Shown: positions 8,139 through 17,730, numbered from the stretch's first letter. The stretch: DNA of 30,879 bases from an uncultured Bacteroides sp. (GCA_900546645.1 URDR01000033.1:1-30879); one strand, 5' to 3'. Notes: generated by a model not told the origin, from the letters alone. Numbers and translations: made by a program.

Positions 8139-9605
8139 ATGAAGAAGATACTAAGTGTAATTTTATTGACAGGGCTTATCTGCAACGGATATGCTCAACG
8201 GATATTGTCTCTAGACAGTTGCCGCACACTTGCTCTTGCCAATAACAAAGAGTTGCGCATTGCAAAAGAAAAAATCAATGCCGCTCACTATCAGCAAAAG
8301 GCGGCTTTTACCAACTATCTCCCCAAGATAGACCTCATGGGTACGTACATGCGCACGCAAAAGGAGATTTCTCTACTCAGTGATGATCAGAAACAAAGTA
8401 TCGGAAATATAGGAAGTTCTACCGGAGCTCAACTTCAGCAGCAGTTCAAACAACTTGCAGCTCTCAATCCCGGACTAGCTGCTTCCCTTGAAAAGCCCCT
8501 CATGGCTTTAATGCCCGGGCTTACCAGTGGGCTCAATGGCATCGGTCAAACATTAGTAGACGGCTTGCGAACTGATACACGTAATATGACGCTGGGTGCA
8601 GCTACCTTAACCCAACCTCTATTTATGGGTGGAAAAATAATAGCCTACAATAAAATCACCAAATATGCCGAACGCCTGGCTGAATCGCAGCATGCTACAG
8701 GTATGCAAGACTTGATACTGAATACAGATCAAGCTTACTGGCAGGTGATTTCACTGGCCAACAAGAAGAAATTAGCAGAAGGATTTCTCAAACTGGTTCG
8801 GAAACTTGATTCGGATGTGGAACAAATGGTAGCAGAAGGAGTAGCCACTAAAGCAGACGGGCTAAGCGTTAAGGTAAAAGTCAATGAAGCTGAAATGACA
8901 CTGACTCAAGTAGAAAACGGACTAAGTCTTTCTAAAATGGTATTATGCCAGCTGTGTGGCATTCCTTTAAATACACAGATCAAACTGGCAGATGAAGATA
9001 TGGAGAATCTAACCCTACCCGATACCTATATAGAAAGTAATGTTCAAACGGCATTAGCAAACCGGGAAGAATTAAAAAGCCTCGAATTAGCCAGCCAAAT
9101 TTACCGGCAAAAGGTCAACGTAGTCCGGTCGGAATTTCTTCCCTCAGTAGGACTTACCATAAACTATATGGTCACCAACCCCTCACTTGTTAACGGATTT
9201 GAAAACAAATTCCGCGGAATGTGGGCAGCCGGTATAGTAGTAAAAATACCCGTTTTTCACTGGGGAGAAGGGATATATAAAGTAAAAGCTGCAAAAGCAG
9301 AAGCGAACATAGCCCGTTACCGGCTGGAAGACGTAAAAGAAAAAATAGAGCTACAAGTTACTCAAAGCTCTTACAAAGTAAACGAAGCAAGCAAAAGATT
9401 GGTTATGGCACAAAACAGCATGGATAAAGCCGATGAAAACCTACGCTATGCCACGCTGGGATTTAAAGAAGGAGTTATCCCTACCAGCAATGTTTTAGAG
9501 GCACAAACAGCTTGGCTTTCAGCACAATCAAACAAGATAGATGCGCAAATCGATGTAAAAATGAGTGAATTATATTTGAACAAATCAATGGGAACTTTAA
9601 AATAA
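8139..9605 (+). CDS. TolC-family outer membrane efflux protein
   Basis: The 488-residue product has a cleavable signal peptide (about residues 1-19, ending near YAQ) and two long alpha-helical repeat regions. The start SLDSCRTLALANNKELRIA is characteristic of the outer membrane efflux protein family, and the second repeat begins around residue 300. Such proteins form trimeric barrels with a periplasmic tunnel. It is the first gene of a four-gene operon; the HlyD-type adaptor begins 9 bases after its stop. The cargo cannot be read from the sequence. It belongs to the ABC/MFP type of exporter rather than RND, judged only by its neighbours. Confidence 0.92.
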   Translation: MKKILSVILLTGLICNGYAQRILSLDSCRTLALANNKELRIAKEKINAAHYQQKAAFTNYLPKIDLMGTYMRTQKEISLLSDDQKQSIGNIGSSTGAQLQQQFKQLAALNPGLAASLEKPLMALMPGLTSGLNGIGQTLVDGLRTDTRNMTLGAATLTQPLFMGGKIIAYNKITKYAERLAESQHATGMQDLILNTDQAYWQVISLANKKKLAEGFLKLVRKLDSDVEQMVAEGVATKADGLSVKVKVNEAEMTLTQVENGLSLSKMVLCQLCGIPLNTQIKLADEDMENLTLPDTYIESNVQTALANREELKSLELASQIYRQKVNVVRSEFLPSVGLTINYMVTNPSLVNGFENKFRGMWAAGIVVKIPVFHWGEGIYKVKAAKAEANIARYRLEDVKEKIELQVTQSSYKVNEASKRLVMAQNSMDKADENLRYATLGFKEGVIPTSNVLEAQTAWLSAQSNKIDAQIDVKMSELYLNKSMGTLK

Positions 9606-9614
9606 ACAAAAACT

Positions 9615-10601
9615 ATGGCAGAAAAGACTCAACGAAACAATATTTTACTGGCGTTTCTCACCCTTTTAGGAGTAACTGCCGGTGTCAGCATCATCGGACT
9701 ATTCACATTAAGAAAAGGTCCGGAAATCATACAAGGACAAGCAGAAGCAACCGAATACCGTGTATCAAGTAAAGTACCCGGAAGAATACTGAAATTCTTC
9801 GTGACCGAAGGCGATAAAGTAAAAGCCGGTGATACACTTGCCATTCTCGAAGCGCCTGACGTAATGGCAAAACTCTCTCAGGCAAGAGCAGCCGAAGAGG
9901 CTGCACAAGCCATGAATGAGAAAGCCCTACGGGGAACACGCAGCGAACAGCTGCAGGCGGCATTCGAAATGTGGCAAAAAGCAAAAGCAGGACTCGATAT
10001 TGCGGAGAAATCATACAACCGCGTCAACCGCCTCTATGAAGCTGGGGTCATGACCGCCCAAAAACGAGATGAAGCTCAAGCACAATATGATGCAATGAAG
10101 GCTACCGAACGCGCTGCCCATGCTCAGTATACCATGGCTCAAAATGGAGCGCAGCGTGAAGACAAAGCGATGGCTGCGGCACAAGTAGAACGGGCTAAAG
10201 GTGCAGTAGCCGAGGTTTCATCTTATATAGCCGAAACTTTTTTGATAGCCAGTGCCAACGGTGAGGTCACTGAAATCTTTCCCAAAGTAGGCGAACTGGT
10301 GGGAACCGGTGCACCTATTATGAATGTAGCCCAGCTGACCGACATGTGGGTAACCTTTAATGTACGCGAAGACTTCCTGAAAGATTTCACTGTAGGCGAA
10401 AAAATCAAAGCATATATACCGGCTCTCGAAAAAGATGTTGAGTTTAAAGTTACTTACATGAAAGACCTCGGTACCTATGCAGCATGGAAAGCTACCAAGA
10501 CCACCGGTCAGTTCGACTTAAAAACATTTGAAGTAAAAGCACGTCCCATTCAAATCGTAGAAAACCTTCGACCGGGCATGTCGGCCATTATCGAGAAATA
10601 A
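9615..10601 (+). CDS. HlyD-family membrane fusion (adaptor) protein
   Basis: This periplasmic adaptor links the inner-membrane permeases to the TolC-like channel. The 328-residue product has one amino-terminal transmembrane helix (about 10-30). A biotinyl-lipoyl half domain follows near 45-75 with the segment VPGRILKFFVTEGDKV. A long helical hairpin rich in Ala, Gln and Glu covers about 80-200. The second lipoyl half and a beta-barrel domain then run to a carboxyl end with LRPGMSAII. All expected parts are present. It lies 9 bases after the TolC gene and 15 bases before the first permease gene, so all are probably on one transcript. Confidence 0.92.
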   Translation: MAEKTQRNNILLAFLTLLGVTAGVSIIGLFTLRKGPEIIQGQAEATEYRVSSKVPGRILKFFVTEGDKVKAGDTLAILEAPDVMAKLSQARAAEEAAQAMNEKALRGTRSEQLQAAFEMWQKAKAGLDIAEKSYNRVNRLYEAGVMTAQKRDEAQAQYDAMKATERAAHAQYTMAQNGAQREDKAMAAAQVERAKGAVAEVSSYIAETFLIASANGEVTEIFPKVGELVGTGAPIMNVAQLTDMWVTFNVREDFLKDFTVGEKIKAYIPALEKDVEFKVTYMKDLGTYAAWKATKTTGQFDLKTFEVKARPIQIVENLRPGMSAIIEK

Positions 10602-10616
10602 CTCTTATCACACACT

Positions 10617-11792
10617 ATGCTTGTACCTGTTCATAAACGTTTTTTTAAAATAGCCTTGCGGGAAACCACCCGTATTGCCACCAAACCGATTTATCTTTTT
10701 TGCATGATCATAGCCCCTATACTTTGCTTCGTGTTCTTTACCACACTGATGAGCAAGGGGCTACCCACCAATCTGCCCGCAGGGGTAGTCGATTTAGACA
10801 ATACGGCAACCACCCGTAACATTGTCCGCAATCTGGATGCCTTTCAGCAAACAGAAATCGTGGCACATTACAGTAGTGTAAGTGAAGCACGTCAAGCAAT
10901 GCAGCGTGGCGAAATTTATTCTTTTTATTATATTCCGAAAGGAACCACTGAAGAAGCCTTGGCAAGCAGACAACCCAAAGTTTCTTTTTACATCAACTAC
11001 TCATATCTGATAGCCGGATCATTGCTGTATAAAGACCAGCGTACGATGTCAGAACTGGCTTCAGGAGCCATCGGACGCGCAAGTCTGTATGCGAAAGGAG
11101 CTACAGAAAAGCAGGCAATGGCTTTTCTTCAACCCATTGTTATCAGCACGCATGCACTGAACAACCCGTGGCTCAACTATTCGGTTTACTTGTGTAATAC
11201 CCTTTTCCCGGGTATTTTAATGCTACTCATTTTCATGATAACCGTATACACGATAGGAACTGAATTAAAGGAAGGCACTTCTCAAGAACTGATGAAGCTG
11301 GCAAACAATTCCATTGCAACCGCACTAAGCGGAAAGTTATTTCCGCAAACAGTAATCTTCTTCGTTATTGCAGTATTTTATAACGTATATCTTTACGGCT
11401 ATCTGCATTACCCCTGTCATAGCGGCATCATTCCCATGCTTCTGGCCGGTTTACTTTTGGTGTTGGCTTCACAGGCTTTCGGGGTTTTCCTTTTTGGCTT
11501 ATTCGGAAATCTCCGTCTGGCATTAAGCACAGCTTCTCTATGGGGAGTGGTTTCCTTCTCCATTTCCGGATTTACCTTTCCGGTTATGGCGATGCACCCC
11601 GTTCTCCAAGCACTTTCTAATTTATTTCCGTTACGCCATTATTTCTTGCTCTATGTAAATCTTGCCCTTAACGGATACCCGCTTGTATATGCCTGGCATT
11701 CACTGGCAGCCCTACTGGTTTTCATGCTTCTGCCCTTTCTGGTTCTGAAGAATTTAAGAACAGCCATTCTGCATTATGTCTATATTCCCTAA
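10617..11792 (+). CDS. ABC-2 type transporter permease (first of two)
   Basis: The 391-residue product has the ABC2 membrane family layout: one transmembrane helix at about 22-45, a large extracytoplasmic domain (about 50-195) and five or six helices packed into the carboxyl half. Family members such as E. coli YbhS/YbhR and YhhJ pair as heterodimers and are driven by a separate ATPase. I see no Walker A or ABC signature in this protein or the next. The second permease follows with a 13-base gap, or a 17-base overlap if its upstream ATG is used, so a heterodimer is likely. Substrate unknown; a drug, bile-acid or lipid exporter is possible. Confidence 0.88.
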   Translation: MLVPVHKRFFKIALRETTRIATKPIYLFCMIIAPILCFVFFTTLMSKGLPTNLPAGVVDLDNTATTRNIVRNLDAFQQTEIVAHYSSVSEARQAMQRGEIYSFYYIPKGTTEEALASRQPKVSFYINYSYLIAGSLLYKDQRTMSELASGAIGRASLYAKGATEKQAMAFLQPIVISTHALNNPWLNYSVYLCNTLFPGILMLLIFMITVYTIGTELKEGTSQELMKLANNSIATALSGKLFPQTVIFFVIAVFYNVYLYGYLHYPCHSGIIPMLLAGLLLVLASQAFGVFLFGLFGNLRLALSTASLWGVVSFSISGFTFPVMAMHPVLQALSNLFPLRHYFLLYVNLALNGYPLVYAWHSLAALLVFMLLPFLVLKNLRTAILHYVYIP

Positions 11793-11805
11793 AGAAATAA
11801 GAATT

Positions 11806-13041
11806 ATGAAAGAAAGCCCTTTTCGAAACACTGTCTATCAAGGATTTTCAGGTTTATTCCATATTTGCGCCCACGAGTTGAAAGCTGTATTCAAAGACCA
11901 AGGCGTCCTCATCTTCTTTCTACTCGTCCCATTAGCATACCCACTGCTCTACGCATTCATCTATACCAATGAGGTGGTACGTGAAGTTCCTGCTGCAGTA
12001 GTCGATGCCAGCAACTCCACCTTAAGCCGAAATTATTTACGATTGGTTGATGCCAATGCCGGCGTACATATCCAGTCGTACTGCGCCGACATGGAGGAAG
12101 CCAAACTTTTACTGAAAGAAAATAAAGTATACGGCATCATCTATATTCCGGCAACATTCAGCAAAGATATTGCTACAGGCAAGCAAACCACCGTCAGTCT
12201 ATATTGTGACATGAGCGGAATGCTATATTACAAATCACTGTTAGTAGCAAGTACCAACGCGTCACTGAGCGTAAACAAACAAATCAAAATCCAACGAATG
12301 GCCAATACCACCCAGCGGCAAGATGAGGTCAGCACGGCTCCCATTACCTATGAAGATGTTTCACTCTTCAATCCGCAAGACGGTTTTGCCAGCTTCTTGA
12401 TTCCTGCTGTATTGATTCTGATAATTCAGCAAACCTTGCTGTTAGGCATCGGACTTTCAGCAGGAACAGCTCGCGAGAAGAACCTGTTTCGTGATTTAAT
12501 TCCACTGAAACGCCAATACCAGGGAACTCTTCGCATCGTATTGGGTAAGTCAGCCGCTTATCTGCTTATCTATGTCTTAGTCTCAGCGTACATACTCTGT
12601 CTGGTACCTAAAATGTTCAGTTTAGTACAAATAGCCCAACCGATGACATTATTGGCGTTCGTCTTACCCTACTTACTGGCATGTATTTTCTTTGCCATGA
12701 CCTGCTCTATATTCATCCACCACCGTGAATCATGTATGATGATTTATGTATTCACTTCGGTGCCCCTACTTTTCATTTCCGGCATATCCTGGCCCGGAGC
12801 ATCCATTCCTCTATTTTGGGAGATTTTCTCATGGCTGTTTCCGTCTACATTTGGAATCAACGGATTTGTACGCATCAATACCATGGGAGCCACGCTCTAT
12901 GATGTGAAAACCGAATACGCTGCCTTATGGCTTCAGGCATGTATTTATTTTGTCACAACCTGCTTGGTATACCGATATCAGATTATGCTAAGCCGCCGGC
13001 ATGCACTGGCACGACTAAAACAGATGACAAAAGCTGATTGA
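11806..13041 (+). CDS. ABC-2 type transporter permease (second of two)
   Basis: The 411-residue product has the same topology as its neighbour: a helix near residues 30-50 (FFLLVPLAYPLLYAF), an extracytoplasmic domain to about 190, and a carboxyl-terminal set of helices. Two starts are possible. The ATG at 11776 overlaps the preceding gene by 17 bases, and the ATG at 11806 follows it by 13 bases with a purine-rich stretch upstream. I prefer 11806 because the MKES start resembles relatives as I remember them, but 11776 is not excluded. It is the last gene of the efflux operon, and the next gene has its own promoter. No ATPase gene is present before or after. Confidence 0.85.
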   Translation: MKESPFRNTVYQGFSGLFHICAHELKAVFKDQGVLIFFLLVPLAYPLLYAFIYTNEVVREVPAAVVDASNSTLSRNYLRLVDANAGVHIQSYCADMEEAKLLLKENKVYGIIYIPATFSKDIATGKQTTVSLYCDMSGMLYYKSLLVASTNASLSVNKQIKIQRMANTTQRQDEVSTAPITYEDVSLFNPQDGFASFLIPAVLILIIQQTLLLGIGLSAGTAREKNLFRDLIPLKRQYQGTLRIVLGKSAAYLLIYVLVSAYILCLVPKMFSLVQIAQPMTLLAFVLPYLLACIFFAMTCSIFIHHRESCMMIYVFTSVPLLFISGISWPGASIPLFWEIFSWLFPSTFGINGFVRINTMGATLYDVKTEYAALWLQACIYFVTTCLVYRYQIMLSRRHALARLKQMTKAD

Positions 13042-13061
13042 GGATTATTAACACTTCTAGG

Positions 13062-13093
13062 TTTCAAAATACAAGGGAATACTTGTAGCTTTG
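13062..13093 (+). promoter_or_regulatory. Promoter of the TonB-family gene
   Basis: TAGCTTTG (13086-13093) fits TAnnTTTG. TTTC (13062-13065), with a 20-base spacer, is one base from the -33 element. The start codon is at 13115. Confidence 0.55.
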
Positions 13094-13114
13094 CATCAAT
13101 TTACCAATTGAGAT

Positions 13115-14320
13115 ATGAAACCGATTAATTTTACGCTAATCCTGATTACATTTTTCCTGTATTTCATAATGCCTCAAAAAGCATGGGCGGACAATAAAAC
13201 AAAGACCTTTAACATCACCATACTCAATACAGCAGGAACCCCACAGAAAAACATTTTTCTGAAAATAAGCGGATACAGCAGTGAATATCCTATTGATGAA
13301 CAGGGAAATATTAACTTCAAACATGAAATAAACCCTAGCTATATCCGCACAGCCAACCTTTATTTTCTGCATGACAAAACGAAACCGGTCAAATCGTTCC
13401 AGCTCGATGAACATGCAACCGATACCATTTTCCGAATTGACTGTCCGGATGATCTTGTACTGTTTAAACAGGAAGGACGTCTGGTAACTATACATGGAAT
13501 CTTAACCCATGGAAAGAAACCACTTTGCGGAGCCGAAGTTCAAATACAAGGCACTCCGCGCAAATCCTTAAGTGATACGGACGGTAAATTCTCTATTGAA
13601 GCCGATTACAGTCATCTCATCGTAATCCGTGCAGAAGGAATGGAGAACCGCTATATGGACATACACCCTTTTCTGATACATCCAGAAGAACCGTTATCTA
13701 TATCACTGAACAAAAAAGGGGCAGAACGTATTTATTCCAGCGTAAACCAAATGCCCGAATTCCAAGGAGGAATGAAATCTTTTTTTAATTATGTAAAACA
13801 TAAACTTCAACCCTCGCAACTCGCCAAAGAGACCGGCATAGAAGGGACTGTCATGATTCAGTTCGTAGTCGAAAAAAACGGAAGTATCAGCTCTCCTGCC
13901 ATCGTAAGGAGCTTGAATGCCGAACTTGATACGGCTGCCTTAAATATGATTCAGACCATGCCGCATTGGATTGCCGGAAAAGAAAACGGCATCCCTGTAC
14001 GGTGTAAGTATTCTGTTCCTATTGCATTCAAAAAGCCCAAGGCCACTGTTCCTGTTGACAGCACCCTACAGCCTACTGTTCAGAAAAAAGAAAACAATCT
14101 GTCTTTACAGCCTGCTAACCTTCATTTTCTTAGCAGAACAACCCGGCTCCCTCAACCCGCTTTTACGGCTGCCGACTCTTTACAGCTGAAAACATCAGAG
14201 CCACATTTCACAAAACCTGACTGTTTGCAACCCAAAGCAAAAAAAGGAAATTTCCTTACCCGCTTTTTCCGGAAACTGTTCGGAAAGAAAAAGCAAGATA
14301 CTTCAACCAATGCATCTTGA
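13115..14320 (+). CDS. Secreted TonB-family protein with carboxypeptidase-regulatory-like domain
   Basis: The 401-residue product has a signal peptide or amino-terminal membrane helix (residues 1-25, ending KAWA). A beta-rich region follows. Residues about 118-195 resemble the carboxypeptidase D regulatory-like fold (GRLVTIHGILTHGKKPLCGA, then SDTDGKFSI). A TonB carboxyl-terminal domain covers about 213-310, with a MPEFQGGM start, EGTVMIQFVVEKNG core and final VPIAFKKP. In Bacteroidetes such domains occur in proteins that energise or bind TonB-dependent receptors, or in envelope proteins of unclear role. Unusually, about 90 residues follow the TonB domain: a low-complexity stretch with repeated LQP and LQ tripeptides and a basic end, LTRFFRKLFGKKKQ. 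It is monocistronic, with its own promoter and terminator. Confidence 0.82.
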   Translation: MKPINFTLILITFFLYFIMPQKAWADNKTKTFNITILNTAGTPQKNIFLKISGYSSEYPIDEQGNINFKHEINPSYIRTANLYFLHDKTKPVKSFQLDEHATDTIFRIDCPDDLVLFKQEGRLVTIHGILTHGKKPLCGAEVQIQGTPRKSLSDTDGKFSIEADYSHLIVIRAEGMENRYMDIHPFLIHPEEPLSISLNKKGAERIYSSVNQMPEFQGGMKSFFNYVKHKLQPSQLAKETGIEGTVMIQFVVEKNGSISSPAIVRSLNAELDTAALNMIQTMPHWIAGKENGIPVRCKYSVPIAFKKPKATVPVDSTLQPTVQKKENNLSLQPANLHFLSRTTRLPQPAFTAADSLQLKTSEPHFTKPDCLQPKAKKGNFLTRFFRKLFGKKKQDTSTNAS

Positions 14321-14346
14321 GCAGGAATACTGATCAACAAGCATAT

Positions 14347-14382
14347 AAAAAAGCATCATCTTTTACCGGATGATGCTTTTTT
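14347..14382 (+). terminator. Intrinsic terminator after the TonB-family gene
   Basis: The stem AAAAAGCATCATC pairs with GATGATGCTTTTT across an 8-base loop and ends in a T run, about 25 bases after the stop codon. The A run on the left arm means it could also work on the other strand. Confidence 0.85.
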
Positions 14383-14568
14383 ACACCCTTCTACCGAAAC
14401 GATTCCGACACAGTCCGTGAAATAAATACAGAAGGAATACTTTTATTATCATAAATCTGCTTATCTTTAGAGCCTGTTTAACAAAATGATTAAGCAGACC
14501 CAAATACCGGCTCCATTTCAGTCGGTAAATCACTTGAAGATTTTAAAATAATTGATAAAAACTACATA

Positions 14569-16770
14569 ATGATGAAAAGACTAATTACCTTACTTTGCCT
14601 GTTTGCCTGCTTTTTAGGCTTATCGGCACAAAAAGTAACCTTACAAGATGTAGCCAAAGGAACTTATCGCGCTCAAACCATCCGAGGACTGAAACCTATG
14701 CTGGACGGGGAACATTATACCCAGATCAGCAGCGACCACAAGCGCATCGTGAAATACTCGTTTAAAACCGGAGAAGAAGCCGGAACTATTTTTGATGTAA
14801 CTACCGCACGCGACTGCAAGCTCAAATCATTCGATGATTACATCATGTCGCCCGATGAAAGCCTCATCTTAATTCAAACCGAAACGAAAGCGATTTACCG
14901 CCGGTCGTTTACTGCAGTATATTATATCTATAACGTACGAAACCGCACCTTAGAGCCTTTATCAAAGAATGGACCGCAGCAAGTACCCTTGTTCTCGCCC
15001 GACAGCCATCAAATTGCTTTCGTGCGCAACAATAATATCCATCTGGTAAAACTGCTCTTCGGGAACAGTGAATCACAGGTAACCAAAGATGGTGAATACA
15101 ATAAAATATTAAATGGCATTCCCGACTGGGTTTACGAAGAAGAATTTGGTTTCAACCGAGCATTCGACTTCAGTGCCGACAGTAAAATGATTGCTTATAT
15201 CCGTTTCGACGAAAGTCAGGTTCCGATGTTCTCGTTCGATGAATATAAAGGAATGTTTCCTGCAAAGGATGAATATGCAACTTATCCGGGAAGTTATCAA
15301 TATAAGTATCCTAAAGCAGGGGTGGTCAACTCAAAAGTAAGTGTACATACTTACGACATCAAGAGTCATGTTACACGTAAAATGAATTTGGAAATCGAGG
15401 CAGATGATTACATTCCCCGCATCCAATTTACTTCCGACCCGGAAAAACTTGCCATCATGACACTGAACCGTCACCAAAACCGTTTCGACCTGTATATGGC
15501 TAACCCTCGCAGTGCCCTCTGTAAAGTGGCCATACGCGATGAAGCCGAACAATATATTAAGGAGCAAGCTTATTCAAACATCGCTTTTTATCCGCAAAAC
15601 ATCGTCATGATGAGCGAAAAAGACGGATATAATCACCTGTATCTGTACACCATTGGGGGAAATCTGGTCAAACAGATTACTAAAGGAGAATTCGAAGTAA
15701 AAGATTTCTTGGGATGGGATGAAAAAAACAATGTTTTCTATTATACCAGCAATGAAGAAAGTCCGCTTCGCTCAGCTGTCTATAAAATAGATGCCAAAGG
15801 AAAGAAAACCAAACTATCTACCCGAGTGGGAACAAACAATGCCTTGTTCAGCAAGAACTTTGCCTATTATATCAATACATTCTCGAACTTGCACACTCCT
15901 ACCCTGATTACCCTGAATAACAACAAGGGAAAGGAACTGGTTACCCTGCTTGATAACAACGAGCTGAAGCAACAAACTGCCCGGCTGAATATGCCTGTGA
16001 AAGAATTTTTCTCGTTCTCCACTACCGACGGGGTGGAACTGAACGGATGGATGATGAAACCTGCCAACTTTGACCCGAACAAAAAATATCCGGTTATCAT
16101 GCACCAGTATAGCGGTCCCGGCTCGCAGCAGGTTCTCGACCGATGGGGAGTGGGAAGTTTTGGCGACGGAGGTCTGTTTGAAGCCTATATGTGTGATAAA
16201 GGTTACATCATGGTATGTGTAGACGGACGCGGAACCGGCGGACGTGGAGCTGCTTTTGAAAAATGTACTTACCTTTTCCTCGGTGTTAAAGAGGCTAAAG
16301 ACCAGGTAGAAACAGCTAAATATCTGGGAACATTACCTTATATAAACGGAAGCCGTATCGGTATTTGGGGATGGAGTTTCGGCGGATATACCACTTTGAT
16401 GTCTATGAGTGAAGGCTCAGGCGCATTTAAAGCCGGAGTAGCTATCGCTGCTCCCTCCGACTGGCGCTTTTATGACTCGGTTTATACCGAACGCTTCATG
16501 CGTACTCCCAAAGAAAACGGAGAAGGATATGATGCCGGTTCAGCGATTAAACGAGCTGACCAGCTGCAAGGAAGCCTGCTCTTGATTCATGGTACTGCCG
16601 ATGACAATGTGCATTATCAGAATTGTACCGAATACAGCGAAGCATTGGTACAAGCAAACAAGCAGTTTGACATGCAGATTTATACCAACCGGAACCACAG
16701 TATCTTCGGAGGAAATACCCGAAATCATTTGATGACCCGTGTGGCAAACTTTTTCATGAATAACCTTTAA
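14569..16770 (+). CDS. dpp4: Dipeptidyl peptidase IV, S9 family
   Basis: This serine exopeptidase removes Xaa-Pro dipeptides from peptide amino ends in the periplasm or at the outer membrane. The 733-residue product has a signal peptide (about 1-20, ending LSAQ), a beta-propeller domain to about 480 and an alpha/beta-hydrolase domain. The triad is visible: Ser603 in GWSFGGY, Asp678 in GTADDN and His710 in RNHS. The spacings of 75 and 32 residues match, as far as I recall, Porphyromonas DPP IV. The double-Glu motif that holds the substrate amino group lies at about 190-192 (YEEEFGF). An alternative start one codon downstream is possible. A perfect hairpin after the stop separates it from lipA. 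No clear promoter was found; TATCTTTA at 14462 is a weak -7 candidate. Confidence 0.95.
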   Translation: MMKRLITLLCLFACFLGLSAQKVTLQDVAKGTYRAQTIRGLKPMLDGEHYTQISSDHKRIVKYSFKTGEEAGTIFDVTTARDCKLKSFDDYIMSPDESLILIQTETKAIYRRSFTAVYYIYNVRNRTLEPLSKNGPQQVPLFSPDSHQIAFVRNNNIHLVKLLFGNSESQVTKDGEYNKILNGIPDWVYEEEFGFNRAFDFSADSKMIAYIRFDESQVPMFSFDEYKGMFPAKDEYATYPGSYQYKYPKAGVVNSKVSVHTYDIKSHVTRKMNLEIEADDYIPRIQFTSDPEKLAIMTLNRHQNRFDLYMANPRSALCKVAIRDEAEQYIKEQAYSNIAFYPQNIVMMSEKDGYNHLYLYTIGGNLVKQITKGEFEVKDFLGWDEKNNVFYYTSNEESPLRSAVYKIDAKGKKTKLSTRVGTNNALFSKNFAYYINTFSNLHTPTLITLNNNKGKELVTLLDNNELKQQTARLNMPVKEFFSFSTTDGVELNGWMMKPANFDPNKKYPVIMHQYSGPGSQQVLDRWGVGSFGDGGLFEAYMCDKGYIMVCVDGRGTGGRGAAFEKCTYLFLGVKEAKDQVETAKYLGTLPYINGSRIGIWGWSFGGYTTLMSMSEGSGAFKAGVAIAAPSDWRFYDSVYTERFMRTPKENGEGYDAGSAIKRADQLQGSLLLIHGTADDNVHYQNCTEYSEALVQANKQFDMQIYTNRNHSIFGGNTRNHLMTRVANFFMNNL

Positions 16771-16776
16771 TAAACT

Positions 16777-16824
16777 AACTCTGTCGGTGAGCCGGGTGTA
16801 TGCCTGCTCACCGACAGAGTTTTA
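16777..16824 (+). terminator. Perfect 16-bp hairpin between the dipeptidyl peptidase gene and lipA
   Basis: AACTCTGTCGGTGAGC (16777-16792) pairs exactly with GCTCACCGACAGAGTT (16806-16821) across a 13-base loop and is followed by TT and then A. It starts 7 bases after the peptidase stop and ends 13 bases before the lipA ATG. It probably terminates transcription, but the T run is short, so partial readthrough or RNA protection is possible. Confidence 0.7.
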
Positions 16825-16836
16825 ATATCAATTACT

Positions 16837-17682
16837 ATGGAACACGTTAAAAAGCCGGACTGGCTGAAAATTTCGATTGGAACCAACGCGCGTTACACCG
16901 AAACCAAACGCATTGTTGACCACCACAAATTACATACGATATGCAGCAGCGGACGCTGTCCCAACCTCGGTGAATGCTGGGGAAGAGGAACGGCTACTTT
17001 CATGATTGGAGGAGCCGTATGTACCCGTGCCTGCAAATTCTGTAATACACAAACCGGAAAACCGCTGCCACTTGACCCAAAAGAACCTTTGAGAGTGGCT
17101 GAATCTGTACAGTTGATGAAACTGAATCATGCCGTCATTACCTCGGTCGACCGGGACGATTTGCCTGACTTGGGAGCCGGGCACTGGGCAGAAACCATCA
17201 AGACAATAAAGCAACTGAACCCAAACACAACACTGGAGGCACTGATACCCGACTTTCAGGGAAGAAGCGAATTGGTGAAATTAGTTACCGATACGCATCC
17301 CGACATCCTATCACATAATATGGAAACCGTGCGACGAATCAGCCCGCTGGTACGAAGCGTAGCGCGCTATGACACCAGTCTCGCCGTTATCCGCCAGATA
17401 GCAGAAAGCGGAATCAAAGCAAAATCGGGCATCATGGTAGGACTGGGAGAAACAGCCCAGGAGGTGGAAGAAACCATGGACGACCTGCTTGCAAACGGAT
17501 GTCAGATTCTAACCATCGGACAATATCTGCAACCCAGCCACCGCCATTATCCGGTTTATGAATACGTCACCCCCGAACAGTTTCTACGCTACAAAGAAAC
17601 CGGTGAAAAAAAAGGGTTTCTGACCGTAGAAAGCGGACCGTTAGTACGTTCTTCTTATCATGCAGAAAAACATTTATTGTAA
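16837..17682 (+). CDS. lipA: Lipoyl synthase
   Basis: A radical-SAM enzyme that inserts two sulfurs into protein-bound octanoyl groups to make lipoate for 2-oxoacid dehydrogenases and glycine cleavage. The 281-residue product has typical family length. Cys36, Cys41 and Cys47 (CSSGRCPNLGEC) form the auxiliary cluster motif that is sacrificed as sulfur source. Cys62, Cys66 and Cys69 (CTRACKFC) hold the radical-SAM cluster. The carboxyl-terminal RSSYHA motif that supplies the serine ligand is also present. All hallmark residues are intact. It lies just after a hairpin and 48 bases before the next gene, so it may head a small operon with the membrane protein and the acetyltransferase. Confidence 0.97.
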   Translation: MEHVKKPDWLKISIGTNARYTETKRIVDHHKLHTICSSGRCPNLGECWGRGTATFMIGGAVCTRACKFCNTQTGKPLPLDPKEPLRVAESVQLMKLNHAVITSVDRDDLPDLGAGHWAETIKTIKQLNPNTTLEALIPDFQGRSELVKLVTDTHPDILSHNMETVRRISPLVRSVARYDTSLAVIRQIAESGIKAKSGIMVGLGETAQEVEETMDDLLANGCQILTIGQYLQPSHRHYPVYEYVTPEQFLRYKETGEKKGFLTVESGPLVRSSYHAEKHLL

Positions 17683-17730
17683 TGAACTTTCCACAAAGTT
17701 ATTTGTTGTTTTAAGTGCATCTTTTATGCA

